From Microbispora hainanensis (GTDB lineage Bacteria > Actinomycetota > Actinomycetes > Streptosporangiales > Streptosporangiaceae): a stretch of DNA of 51,298 nucleotides. Of this stretch, positions 17,284 to 25,843 are shown one piece after another. The stretch covers positions 1-51,298 of the forward strand of contig NZ_VIRM01000063.1 in the NCBI RefSeq assembly GCF_006874475.1, written 5' to 3'. The position numbers and the translations under genes are program-made. Positions within the stretch are counted from its first letter, which is position 1, and each line of letters opens with the position of its first letter. A model generated the notes under the pieces. It was not told the DNA's origin and ran no database searches. It saw nothing but the letters and a program-made list of their open reading frames with translations.

Positions 17284-18249
17284 TCAGCCGAGCCGTTGGG
17301 CTCTGCCGAGCAGCCGCTGGGCCACCACGACCAGGGCGAGGAACAGCCCGCTGACCACCTGCTGGAAGGCCGACGTCAGGTTGCCCACCTGGTTGATCAG
17401 GCTCTGGATCACCCCGAGCAGGAGCACGCCCGCGATGGTGCCGGTGATGCCGCCCGCTCCCCCGGTCAGCAGCGTGCCGCCGATCACCACGGCGGCGATC
17501 ACGTCGAGCTCCAGGCCGATGCCGAGGATCGTGACGCCGGAGGACAGCCGGGCCGCGTTCAGCACCCCGGCGAGGCCCGCGAGCAGGCCCGACATCAGAT
17601 AGACGTAGACCTTCGTCCGCGCCACCGGCACGCCCATCAGCGCGGCCCCCGGCTCGTTGCCCCCGACCGCGTAGACGTTCTGGCCGAAGGCCGTCCGCTG
17701 GAGCAGGACCATGGCGGCCACCGCCAGGAGCGCCGTGATGTAGACCGGCCAGGTCAGGCCGAGCAGGCCGCCCTGCCCGAGCCGCGCGAACGCGGAGTCC
17801 TTCACGAGATAGGTGGTCGCGCCCTCGTCGGAGATCGCCAGCATCAGCCCGCGCACGCCCAGCATCCCGGCCAGGGTGACGATGAACGGCGCCATGCCCG
17901 TCCTGGCGATGAGCAGCCCCTGGAGGAGCCCGACCAGTCCGCACGCGGCGAGCGGCAGCGCCAGCGCGACGAACAGCCCGTACTGCGAGCCGTACGCCGC
18001 GAGGACCCCGCCGAACACGAACAGCGACCCCACCGACAGGTCGATGCCGCCACTGATGATCACGAAGGTCATGCCGATCGCGATGATCGCGGTGAACGAG
18101 GAGGAGACCACGATGCTCGCGGCGTTGCCCGCCGTGGCGAAGGAGTCGAAGGCGATGCTGCCGACGATCGCCAGCGCCGCCAGCACCATCAGCGCCCCGT
18201 GCTGCTGGAGGACGCGGCTCACCTGCTCGCGTCCGGGCGATCGGGTCAT
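17284..18249 (-). CDS. yjfF: Sugar ABC transporter permease, YjfF-like
   Basis: A 321-residue inner-membrane permease of the RbsC/BPD_transp_2 family. It shows the family signature FVIISGGIDLSVGS near residue 60, GVRGLMLA, and VIGGTLLTGGAGGITGT near the C-terminus, with about 9-10 membrane helices. The start ATG 18249 overlaps the stop of the upstream permease in ATGA, so the two are translationally coupled. Two different permeases together with one double-domain ATPase is the arrangement of E. coli YtfT and YjfF, the galactofuranose importer. Which of the two is YjfF is judged from gene order, so the name is a homology guess. Confidence 0.85.
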   Translation of the reverse strand: MTRSPGREQVSRVLQQHGALMVLAALAIVGSIAFDSFATAGNAASIVVSSSFTAIIAIGMTFVIISGGIDLSVGSLFVFGGVLAAYGSQYGLFVALALPLAACGLVGLLQGLLIARTGMAPFIVTLAGMLGVRGLMLAISDEGATTYLVKDSAFARLGQGGLLGLTWPVYITALLAVAAMVLLQRTAFGQNVYAVGGNEPGAALMGVPVARTKVYVYLMSGLLAGLAGVLNAARLSSGVTILGIGLELDVIAAVVIGGTLLTGGAGGITGTIAGVLLLGVIQSLINQVGNLTSAFQQVVSGLFLALVVVAQRLLGRAQRLG

Positions 18250-19196
18250 CGGGTTCCTCGCTCCCTGGTGGCGTAAACGGCGGCCAGGATGATGACCGCC
18301 TGCACGATCTGCGTCCACGACTGCGGCAGGTTGTGCTTGATGAGGGTGGCCGACAGCAGCTGCATGAGCAGCGCGCCCATGACCGTGCTGAGCACCCGGA
18401 TCCGTCCGCCGCTCAGCGGCGTGCCGCCCACCACCACGGCCGTGATGGCCGACAGCTCGATGAACAGGCCTAGTGAGGTCGGATCGCTCGCCTGGAGCCG
18501 CGCGGTCGCGAGCACGCCGGCCAGTGCGGCCAGCACGCCCGAGATCACGTAGACGAGCAGCAGCACCCGGCGGACGGGCAGCCCGGACAGCTCGCTGGCC
18601 GCGCGGTTGCCGCCGATCGCGACCACCTGCCTGCCGAACGTCGTCCTGCGGACCAGGAACGCCATGAGCAGCGTCAGCACGGCCGCGATGACGACGATGA
18701 CCGGCACGCCGGACAGCGAGGCGCTGCCGAGCGCGATCAGGTCGGGGTTGCGAAACTCGACGAGCTGCGGCACGAGCACGTTGGCCAGGCCCCGGACGCC
18801 GACCAGCAGCGCGAGCGTGGCCACGATCGGCTGCACGCCCACGTAGGCGACCAGCGCGCCGCCCGCCGTCCCGGCCACCGCGCCGCCGGCGAGGGCGACC
18901 AGGAGCGCCGGCCACGCGCCGTACCCGAGGTAGAGCGCGACGAGCGCGGCGGCGAGCGACATGACCGAGCCGACCGACAGGTCGATGCCCTGCGTGCCGA
19001 TGACCAGCGCCATGCCGAGCGACACGATCACGATCGGGGCGACCTGCACGAGCTGCGTGCGGAAGTTCGCCACGTCGAGGAAGTGGGGGGTGAACAGCAC
19101 GTTGAACAGCAGCAGGACGCCGACCGCGGCGTAGACGCCGTACTCCTGCGCCCAGGCGAGCACCCGTCGCCCGGGCGGTGCGACCGCTTCAGCCAT
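18246..19196 (-). CDS. ytfT: Sugar ABC transporter permease, YtfT-like
   Basis: A 316-residue RbsC-family permease with the motif MALVIGTQGIDLSVGS near residue 65 and AVVVGGTPLSGGRIRVLSTV near residue 260. It forms the membrane channel with the permease encoded downstream. The gene overlaps the ATPase gene upstream by 8 bases and the second permease by 4. Such tight packing means one transcript and coordinated amounts of the subunits. The N-terminal 20 residues are cytoplasmic. Confidence 0.85.
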   Translation of the reverse strand: MAEAVAPPGRRVLAWAQEYGVYAAVGVLLLFNVLFTPHFLDVANFRTQLVQVAPIVIVSLGMALVIGTQGIDLSVGSVMSLAAALVALYLGYGAWPALLVALAGGAVAGTAGGALVAYVGVQPIVATLALLVGVRGLANVLVPQLVEFRNPDLIALGSASLSGVPVIVVIAAVLTLLMAFLVRRTTFGRQVVAIGGNRAASELSGLPVRRVLLLVYVISGVLAALAGVLATARLQASDPTSLGLFIELSAITAVVVGGTPLSGGRIRVLSTVMGALLMQLLSATLIKHNLPQSWTQIVQAVIILAAVYATRERGTR

Positions 19197-20739
19197 CGGA
19201 CTCCGCTCCTCGTTCGGCGATGGACGCCATGATCTTGTCTTCCGTCACGTCGTCGCCGGACAGCTCGCCGACGACTTCGCCCTCGCGCAGCACCAGGATC
19301 CGGTCGGCGCCCTCCACCAGCTCCTCCAGGTCAGACGAGATCAGTAACACGCCCAGGCCCTCCTCGGCCAGCTCGTCCACGAGGGCCTGCACCTCGGCCT
19401 TGGCGCCGACGTCGATGCCGCGGGTGGGCTCGTCCAGCAGGAGGATCTTCGGCCGGATGGCCAGCCACCGCGCGAGCAGCACCTTCTGCTGGTTGCCGCC
19501 GGACAGCTCCTGCACCGGCTGGTCCGGCGAGGCCGCCTTGATCCTGAGCCGGCGCATGAACACGTCGACGATCTTGTCGATCTTGGCGTCGGAGACGACG
19601 CCGGCCCGCGACAGCGACGGCAGGGCGGCGAGCGCGATGTTCTCCCTCACCGACAGCGCCGGGATGATGCCCTCGGCCTTGCGGTCCTCGGGCAGCAGGC
19701 TGACCCCGGCCCTGATCGCCGCCGTGGTCGAGCCGGTGCGCAGCGGCCGGCCGGCCACGACCACCCGGCCGGCGTCCAGCGGAAGCGCGCCCACGATCCC
19801 CTTGGCCGTCTCGCTGCGGCCCGCTCCCAGCAGCCCGCCGAGGCCGACGACCTCACCCGGCCACACCGAGACGTCCACCCCGCGCAGCACCTGCCGCCGG
19901 GTCAGCCCCTCGGCCCGTACGGCGGGCTGGGCGCCGTCCCGGTCGCGGGCCTGGCGGCGGTCGCGGGAGAACCGGGTCAGGCCGCCGGTCCTGACCTCGT
20001 CGAGGTCGCGGCCCAGCATCAGGGCGATGAGCTTCAGCCGTTCGAGCTCGGCGAGCGGGCCCGTGTGCGCGACTCGCCCGTCGCGCAGCACCGTCACCCG
20101 GTCGCACACCTCATACAGCTCGTCGAGCCGGTGGCTGACGTAGACGACGGCGATACCGTCGTCCTTCAGCTTCCTGATCACCGAGAACAGCGTCTCGACC
20201 TCGCGCGGTTCCAGGGACGAGGTGGGCTCGTCCATGATGACCACGCGGGCGTCGATCGCCACGGCCCTGGCCAGGGCGACCATCTGCTGGACGCCCATGC
20301 CGAGGGTGCGCAGCGGGCGGCGTACGTCGGTGACGACGCCATAGCCGGCGAGGATCCGCTCCGCCTCGCCGTACATCCTGGCGGTGTCGATGACGCCCAG
20401 GCGTCCGCGCGGCTCGCGCCCCAGCATGAGGTTGCGGGCCACGCTCATCATCGGGACGAGGTTGACCTCCTGGTAGATGGTCGAGATCCCGGCGCGCTGC
20501 GCGTCGAGCGGCGTCCCGAAGGCCGTCGGCGAACCGTTGTAGATCAGCTCACCGCCGTCCGGGCGGTGGACGCCGGTGAAGACCTTGATCAGCGTGGACT
20601 TGCCCGCGCCGTTCTCGCCCACGAGGGCGTGCACCTCGCCGGGGAGGAGGGCGAGGGACACGCCGTCGAGGGCCACCACGCCGGGAAAGCGCTTGCTGAT
20701 CTGCCTGGCCTCGAGCACCGGTGCAGCGGACTGGCTCAA
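19189..20739 (-). CDS. ytfR: Sugar ABC transporter ATPase (double domain), YtfR-like
   Basis: A 516-residue ATPase with two nucleotide-binding domains that drives sugar import. The first domain has Walker A GENGAGKST near residue 43, Walker B VVIMDEPTSSLE, and the degenerate signature LGMGVQQMV. The second has the degenerate Walker A GLLGAGRSET, a full LSGGNQQKV signature and ILLLDEPTRGID. This asymmetry is normal for RbsA/YtfR proteins. The start is a TTG at 20739 with a strong AGGAAGGGA ribosome site 7 bases upstream. It lies 94 bases after the binding-protein gene, across two hairpins, and overlaps the permease downstream. Confidence 0.9.
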   Translation of the reverse strand: MSQSAAPVLEARQISKRFPGVVALDGVSLALLPGEVHALVGENGAGKSTLIKVFTGVHRPDGGELIYNGSPTAFGTPLDAQRAGISTIYQEVNLVPMMSVARNLMLGREPRGRLGVIDTARMYGEAERILAGYGVVTDVRRPLRTLGMGVQQMVALARAVAIDARVVIMDEPTSSLEPREVETLFSVIRKLKDDGIAVVYVSHRLDELYEVCDRVTVLRDGRVAHTGPLAELERLKLIALMLGRDLDEVRTGGLTRFSRDRRQARDRDGAQPAVRAEGLTRRQVLRGVDVSVWPGEVVGLGGLLGAGRSETAKGIVGALPLDAGRVVVAGRPLRTGSTTAAIRAGVSLLPEDRKAEGIIPALSVRENIALAALPSLSRAGVVSDAKIDKIVDVFMRRLRIKAASPDQPVQELSGGNQQKVLLARWLAIRPKILLLDEPTRGIDVGAKAEVQALVDELAEEGLGVLLISSDLEELVEGADRILVLREGEVVGELSGDDVTEDKIMASIAERGAESDG

Positions 20740-20758
20740 TGAGTTCCCTTCCTCGCGC

Positions 20759-20817
20759 GGGCCTCCGCACGCGACGGCGCGCGGAGGCCCGGGACGCCCG
20801 CGGGCTGTCGCGGGCGT
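20759..20817. terminator. Two hairpins between binding protein and ATPase genes
   Basis: A 10-bp stem (20759-20768 with 20781-20790) and a 9-bp stem (20794-20802 with 20809-20817) lie side by side. Such structures after the binding-protein gene usually let more of that protein be made than of the membrane subunits, by partial termination or by protecting the upstream mRNA. Confidence 0.55.
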
Positions 20818-20833
20818 TCATGGCTGTGGCAGG

Positions 20834-21904
20834 TCAGTAGGCCTCGCCGAGGGACGCCTCGGCGTTGGAGCCGTCGTATTCGCGGTCGGAGATGATGACC
20901 TTGTCCGGGATCGGCCGGCCGTCCAGGAACTTCTGCGCGGTCTCGAAGGCGAGCGGCCCGAACCTGGGGTTGGACTCGACGACCGCGTGCAGCCAGCCGT
21001 CGGCGATGGCCTGGACGGCGCTGCGGGTGCCGTCCACTGACACGATCTTGATGGCGCCCGGGTCCTTGCCTGCGCCCTTCAGCGCGGTCACCGCGCCCAG
21101 CGCCATCTCGTCGTTCTCGGCGTAGATGCCGTTGATGTCCGGGTTCGACTGGATGAGCTGCTCGGTGACCTGCTGGCCCTTCTCCCGGGCGAACTCGCCG
21201 GTCTGCTCGAAGGAGATCTGGATGTCGGGCGCCTTCTCCTTGATCCGGTCCTTGAAGCCGTTGGTGCGCTCGGTGGTGACGTTGTTGCCGGGGGCGCCGA
21301 GCAGGATCGCCACCTTGCCCTTGCCGCCCAGCGCGTTGATCATCTGGTCGGCGGCCCGCTTGCCCTGCTCGTAGAAGTCGGAGCCGATGAACGTCAGGTA
21401 GTCGCTGCACGGCTTGGCGTTGATCTTGCGGTCGACCGTGATGATGGGGATCTTCTTGGCGGCGGCCTGCTGGAGCACCGGCTCCCAGCCGTCGGAGTTC
21501 AGCGGCGCGATGACCAGCAGTTTCACGCCCTGGGCGATGAGCTGCTGCACGTCGGTGATCTGCTTGGAGAACTGCGACTGCGCGTTGGTGACCTTGAGGT
21601 CGGCGATGCCGAGCTTGGCCGCCTCGTCCTTGATGGACTTGGTCTCCGCGATGCGGAACGGGTTGGCCTCCTTCTCCGACTGGGAGAAGCCGACCGTGGC
21701 GGTCTTCAGGTCGAACCTGGTGCCGCCGAACTGGTCGAGCGTGCAGGTCGGGCCGGACGAGCCCGCCGGGGTCTGCACCACCTGCTGCTGCGCGGACGCC
21801 GCCTCACTCGGGCCCGCCACGGCCTGGGTCTCCGACTTGGCGCAGCCGGCCGCGCCGAGCAGCACGGCGAGGGCGACGAGGGCCGTGCGGGGATATGGCT
21901 TCAT
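20834..21904 (-). CDS. ytfQ: Sugar-binding lipoprotein, YtfQ-like
   Basis: A 356-residue extracellular binding protein of the ribose/galactose-binding family. The N-terminus is a lipoprotein signal, LVALAVLLGAAGC, so it is anchored by lipid at Cys20. Mature protein motifs include TATVGFSQSEKEANPFR, FIGSDFYEQGKRAA, NGIYAENDEMALGAVTALK and IVSVDGTRSAVQAI. The E. coli YtfQ pattern (VGFSQxGxExxWR and NDEMALG) is close. Here the Trp-Arg pair is Phe-Arg. ATG 21904 has an AGAAGGA ribosome site; an earlier in-frame start at 21964 would spoil the signal peptide. First gene of the importer operon, 181 bases after the secreted GH2 gene. Confidence 0.9.
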   Translation of the reverse strand: MKPYPRTALVALAVLLGAAGCAKSETQAVAGPSEAASAQQQVVQTPAGSSGPTCTLDQFGGTRFDLKTATVGFSQSEKEANPFRIAETKSIKDEAAKLGIADLKVTNAQSQFSKQITDVQQLIAQGVKLLVIAPLNSDGWEPVLQQAAAKKIPIITVDRKINAKPCSDYLTFIGSDFYEQGKRAADQMINALGGKGKVAILLGAPGNNVTTERTNGFKDRIKEKAPDIQISFEQTGEFAREKGQQVTEQLIQSNPDINGIYAENDEMALGAVTALKGAGKDPGAIKIVSVDGTRSAVQAIADGWLHAVVESNPRFGPLAFETAQKFLDGRPIPDKVIISDREYDGSNAEASLGEAY

Positions 21905-21990
21905 GATGATCCTTCTTGCGGTCGGGGGGGTCCCACGGCGGTCCTGCCGTCCGGCGGACGACACGCCGCGGAGAGGTGGGGGGTGGGGGT

Positions 21991-22019
21991 GGCGGCCCGG
22001 ACATGTCGTCCGGGCCGCC
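21991..22019. terminator. Terminator-like hairpin after GH2
   Basis: A perfect 12-bp stem GGCGGCCCGGAC (21991-22002) and GTCCGGGCCGCC (22008-22019) with a 5-base loop, between the GH2 stop and the binding-protein start. It suggests that the importer has its own promoter or is only partly read through from GH2. Confidence 0.65.
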
Positions 22020-22085
22020 GTGGTGACGCGGGCCTGGCCTGGCCGTCGGCAGGCGGGCCGAGGAGTCAGGCCCGGCGATCGGTGA

Positions 22086-24635
22086 TTACGCGCAGGCCGG
22101 GAGGATCTCTCCGGTGAGCGCCGTGTTGGCGTCGTGGAGGCGCTTGACGTCCGGCTTGGTCACGGCCCTGTCGTAGGTCATCAGGCCGTTGATCTCGGTC
22201 TCCACATCGGTCGTCTGGGTGTAGACGGCCGCGCTCAGGCCGTTGCAGGCGTGCAGCGTGCGCAGGGCCTCGTCCATCTCCAGGAAGCGCTTGGTCAGCG
22301 CCTCGGAGTCGGCCTCCACCGCATAGCCCCAGCCGCCGCCCGTCCAGGTGTGGCCGACCACGGGCAGGGCGAGCCCGCCGTACTCGCCGAGCACGGAGGC
22401 CCGGAAGAAGCCGGGCCGGCCGGGGCTGCCGGGTCCGGGATAGATGTGGTAGTCCATCACGTCGCCGTTGCCGCCGTCCTGAGAGCCGCAGCAGTTGATG
22501 CCGCTCATGTTGTTCACGAGCCGGGAGGGGTCCAGCTCCTTGACGTAGTCGGCGATCCTGGAGACGTCATACTGGCCCCAGCTCTCGTTGAACGGCACCC
22601 ACATCACGATCGACGGGCTGCTGCGGTGCTGGTCCACCATCGCCCGCAGCTCGCTCTCGAACTGCTGCTTGTCCGCCGCGGTCGGCGAGCCGTTCGTCGA
22701 CGGCATGTCCTGCCAGACGAGCAGGCCCAGCTTGTCGGCGTACGCGTACCAGCGGTCGGACTCGACCTTCATGTGCTTGCGCACCATGTTGAAGCCGAGC
22801 GCCTTGGTCTGCTCCAGGTCGTAGCGCAGGGCCTCGTCGGTCGGCGCGGTGAAGATGCCGTCCGGCCAGTAGCCCTGGTCGAGCGGGCCGAACTGGAAGA
22901 CCGGCTTGCCGTTGAGCAGCACGCGGGTCGTGCCGTTCACCCGGCCGACCGAGATGGAGCGCATGCCGAAGTAGCTCTCCACCTTGTCGCCGCCCTTGAG
23001 CTCGACCGTGAGGTCGTACAGGTAGGGGTCGCGGGGCGTCCAGAGGTGCGGATCCGGGATGGGCACGGCCAGTTCCTTGCCCACCGGGCCGCTGACCTTG
23101 CCGATGACGCGCTTGCCGGCGCGGGCGGTGACGACGGCGGTGGCGTCGCCGCTCGCCTTGACCTTCACCCGCAACGACTGCCCGAGCACCTCGGGGATCG
23201 TGTCCACGGCCTCGATGTGGGTCCTGTCGACGGGCTCCATCCAGACCGTCTGCCAGATGCCGGACGCCGGGGTGTACCAGATGCCGCCCGGATTCAGGGT
23301 CTGCTTGCCCTTGGGCTGGCCGCCCGCGCCGGTCGGGTCGCTCACGCCCACGACCAGCTCCTGCGGGCCCTTCCCGGTGAGCGCGTCGGTCACGTCCACG
23401 GTGAACCGGTCGAAGCCGCCCTTGTGCGTGCCGGCCTGCTTGCCGTTGACGTAGACGACCGACTCGTAGTCCACGGCGTCGAGGTGCAGCAGGACGCGGT
23501 CCTTCTTCCAGGAGGCCGGCACCTCGAAGGTGCGGCGATACCACATGCGCTCCTCGTGGCGGCCGATGCCCGACAGGCTCGACTCCACCGGGTAGGGCAC
23601 GACGATCCGCTCGGCGAGGTCGCGGCCGAAGGGCGGCGCCTCACCCTCCGTGGCGGCGGCGAACTGCCAGGTGCCGTTGAGGTTCTGCCAGCGGTCGCGG
23701 ACGAGCTGCGGGCGGGGATAGTCGGGCAGCGGCCTGTTCGCGTCCACCTTGCCGGACCAGCGGGTCTTCAGCACATAGGTGGAGGCGTTGGACACCGGCA
23801 CCCACGCGAACGCCTCGATCGCGCCGCCGTCCGCCGTGGCGAGGCCGCCGTCGCCGTCATAGGAGGCCCGGATGTCGGTGGCGAGGCGGGGGATCGGGAA
23901 GGCGAGCTTCAGCTTGACCTTCGTGGTCCCGTCAAGGGCGGCCGAGGCGACCTGCCACTTCGTGCCGGCGACCGTCAGGCCGAAGTGCTCGGCGACGCCG
24001 GCGGGCAGCGCCGCGAGCGCGGTGTCGCCGAAGTCGAGGGTGGCGGTGTCGCCCGCCGCGTCGACGGCGACGCCGTCGGGGCCCGGCGGGTCGAAGCCCT
24101 CGGGCAGGTAGAACGCGTCCGCCGGCACGGCCTGCTTGGGCTGGCTGGCGCTCTGCCAGCGCAGGTGGAGGTTGGCGCCGCCGTAGTGCTCGAAATACTC
24201 GACCTTGACGTCGTACTTCCGGCCCGCCTCCAGAGTGATCGGGGTGCCGGTCTGCTCCTTGTCCCAGTCGTCCACCCAGTGGTCGATGACGAGGCTGTCG
24301 TCCACCCAGAGCCGGAAGCCGTTGTCGCCGATGATCGAGAAGGTGTACGCCTCGGAGTACGCGGGCTGGATGCGGCCCGTCCACCGCACGGTGACGTCGT
24401 CCTCCCGCCCGGTCAGCGAGGTGAAGACCGGGTTGAGGTCGGGCAGCTCCAGATCGGGATCGATCACGGTGGCCTTGAGCTGGGCGAAGTCGAACTTCCC
24501 AGCCGCCGAGGACAGGTAGTAGTCGCCGCGCAGGCCGTGCCGCTCGGCGCCGGCGGCGGTCGCGGGCCCCGGCCCCGCGACCTGCCAGACGGCGCCGAGA
24601 ACGACGGCCAGCAATAAGAGGATGGGCTTTCTCAC
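22086..24635 (-). CDS. Secreted PA14-containing glycoside hydrolase family 2 enzyme
   Basis: An 849-residue secreted glycosidase. The signal peptide is VRKPILLLLAVVLGAVWQVA with cleavage near ATAAGA. A PA14 sugar-binding domain follows at about 30-180 (HGLRGDYYLSSAAGKF, NGFRLWVDDSLVIDHW), then a beta-sandwich linker. The GH2 part comes next: sugar-binding domain (RPQLVRDRWQNLNGTWQF), immunoglobulin-like domain, and a TIM barrel with RKHMKVESDRWYAYADKLG. The acid/base Glu is in WVPFNESWGQYD and the nucleophile Glu in VLGEYGGLAL. I chose GTG 24635, with AGGAAAGGATC upstream, because it gives a proper signal peptide. Upstream extension to 24743 is arginine-rich and unlikely. Placed before a galactofuranose-type importer, it probably releases the imported sugar. 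Confidence 0.9.
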   Translation of the reverse strand: MRKPILLLLAVVLGAVWQVAGPGPATAAGAERHGLRGDYYLSSAAGKFDFAQLKATVIDPDLELPDLNPVFTSLTGREDDVTVRWTGRIQPAYSEAYTFSIIGDNGFRLWVDDSLVIDHWVDDWDKEQTGTPITLEAGRKYDVKVEYFEHYGGANLHLRWQSASQPKQAVPADAFYLPEGFDPPGPDGVAVDAAGDTATLDFGDTALAALPAGVAEHFGLTVAGTKWQVASAALDGTTKVKLKLAFPIPRLATDIRASYDGDGGLATADGGAIEAFAWVPVSNASTYVLKTRWSGKVDANRPLPDYPRPQLVRDRWQNLNGTWQFAAATEGEAPPFGRDLAERIVVPYPVESSLSGIGRHEERMWYRRTFEVPASWKKDRVLLHLDAVDYESVVYVNGKQAGTHKGGFDRFTVDVTDALTGKGPQELVVGVSDPTGAGGQPKGKQTLNPGGIWYTPASGIWQTVWMEPVDRTHIEAVDTIPEVLGQSLRVKVKASGDATAVVTARAGKRVIGKVSGPVGKELAVPIPDPHLWTPRDPYLYDLTVELKGGDKVESYFGMRSISVGRVNGTTRVLLNGKPVFQFGPLDQGYWPDGIFTAPTDEALRYDLEQTKALGFNMVRKHMKVESDRWYAYADKLGLLVWQDMPSTNGSPTAADKQQFESELRAMVDQHRSSPSIVMWVPFNESWGQYDVSRIADYVKELDPSRLVNNMSGINCCGSQDGGNGDVMDYHIYPGPGSPGRPGFFRASVLGEYGGLALPVVGHTWTGGGWGYAVEADSEALTKRFLEMDEALRTLHACNGLSAAVYTQTTDVETEINGLMTYDRAVTKPDVKRLHDANTALTGEILPACA

Positions 24636-24890
24636 AGGGATCCTTTCCTGCGGGCAGGCGCGGGCGGGCACGCCGTACGGCGCGGGCCCCGTCCGCCGGC
24701 GACATCGTGCGCTCCGCACGGCGCGCCGGCGACCACCTGCCATGACATGGGGGGAGGGTCGAGATCGGAGCCGCGGACAGGGGACACGCGGAGAACGTGC
24801 CTTCCGACCGGGACCGATCAGATTCGGACAGGATCGAGTCGGTTATCGCCCTCAAATAAGCACCGCAGGCCCCGATCGGTCAAGGGATCA

Positions 24891-24951
24891 GATCAAATTC
24901 GTTCATTTCCGGTCAGCCGTGCGGCGCTTTGGCTGGTCGACTATGATCGAA
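24891..24951. promoter_or_regulatory. Candidate DeoR sites in the GH2/DeoR divergent region
   Basis: The 341-base divergent region holds GATCAAAT (24891-24898) and TGATCGAA (24944-24951), plus a related GATCAGATTCG near 24827. The same words (ATTTGATCGAA) recur at 25772-25782, just before the orphan ATPase gene. Short repeated sites near each target fit DeoR/GlpR-type regulation. The remainder of the region shows no gene. Confidence 0.35.
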
Positions 24952-24976
24952 ACCGGTCACAGCGGAGGGTGAGGGC

Positions 24977-25777
24977 GTGGTCGACACGGACAGCGACGGG
25001 CGCCGGCCCGTGTTCGCGGCCGAGCGCCGCCAGCGCATCCTGGAGTTGGTGCGGGCCAACGGCGCCGTCTCGCTGCGCGAGCTCGCCCAGGCGGTGCAGT
25101 CGTCGGAGGTCACCGTGCGCCGCGATCTGCGCGCGCTGGAGTCGGAGGGCCTGCTCAACCGCCACCACGGCGGCGCCACCCTGCCCGGCGACCTGAACCG
25201 GGAGGCCAGCTACGTCCAGAAGGTGACGCTCTCCTCGGCGGAGAAGTCGGCCATCGCCGACCTGGCCGCGTCGCTGGTGGAGGACGGGGACGCGATCGTC
25301 GTCGGCCCGGGGACCACCACCCAGGAGTTCGCCCGCAGGCTGAGCAGGCACACCGAGCTGGCCGTGGTGACCAACTCGCTGCTGGTCGCGCAGGCCCTCG
25401 CCAACTCCCCGCGCATCGAGGTGATGCTGACCGGCGGCACGCTGCGCGGGCCCATCCTCGCCCTCGTCGGCAGCGCGGCCGAGCGGTCCCTCGCCGGGCT
25501 GCGCGTGCGCCGGGCCTTCATCTCCGGCAACGGGCTCACCGCCGACCGCGGCCTGTCGACCCCGAACATGCAGGTCGCCTGCGTCGACCAGGCACTTGCC
25601 GCCGCCGCGGAGGAGGTGGTCGTGCTGGCCGACCACACCAAGATCGGCGTCGACGCGATGGTGCAGACCGTGTCGGCCGAGCAGATCGACCATCTGGTCA
25701 CCGACGACGCCGCCCCGCGCGACGTGCTCGACGAGCTGGGCGGCAAGGGCGTCCGCCTGCACGTTGCTCAGATTTGA
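24977..25777 (+). CDS. DeoR/GlpR family transcriptional regulator
   Basis: A 266-residue DeoR-type regulator. The N-terminal winged helix-turn-helix reads RRQRILELVRANGAVSLREL and then SSEVTVRRDLRALESEGLL (residues about 17-60), with the conserved HHGGA just after. The C-terminal DeoRC sugar-phosphate sensor has VVGPGTTTQEFARRL and VLADHTKIG. Start is GTG 24977 with GGAGGGTGAGG upstream. Divergent from the secreted GH2 gene and followed after about 66 bases by an orphan sugar ATPase. These repressors usually sense a phosphorylated sugar, so it may report the fate of the sugar brought in by the YtfQRT-type importer. Confidence 0.9.
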   Translation: MVDTDSDGRRPVFAAERRQRILELVRANGAVSLRELAQAVQSSEVTVRRDLRALESEGLLNRHHGGATLPGDLNREASYVQKVTLSSAEKSAIADLAASLVEDGDAIVVGPGTTTQEFARRLSRHTELAVVTNSLLVAQALANSPRIEVMLTGGTLRGPILALVGSAAERSLAGLRVRRAFISGNGLTADRGLSTPNMQVACVDQALAAAAEEVVVLADHTKIGVDAMVQTVSAEQIDHLVTDDAAPRDVLDELGGKGVRLHVAQI

Positions 25778-25782
25778 TCGAA
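25772..25782. promoter_or_regulatory. Candidate DeoR site before the orphan ATPase
   Basis: ATTTGATCGAA straddles the DeoR stop codon, 62 bases upstream of the ATPase start, and repeats words found in the GH2/DeoR divergent region. Confidence 0.3.
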
Positions 25783-25843
25783 TGTGACGGCCTCGTTACG
25801 GGTTTGTTTCCTATCGGGCTCACCATTCGAGGCGGAGGCAACC

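Noticed and set aside
22134..24617. 827-codon plus-strand frame
   Set aside because: Antisense to the PA14-GH2 gene; no domain or start signal.
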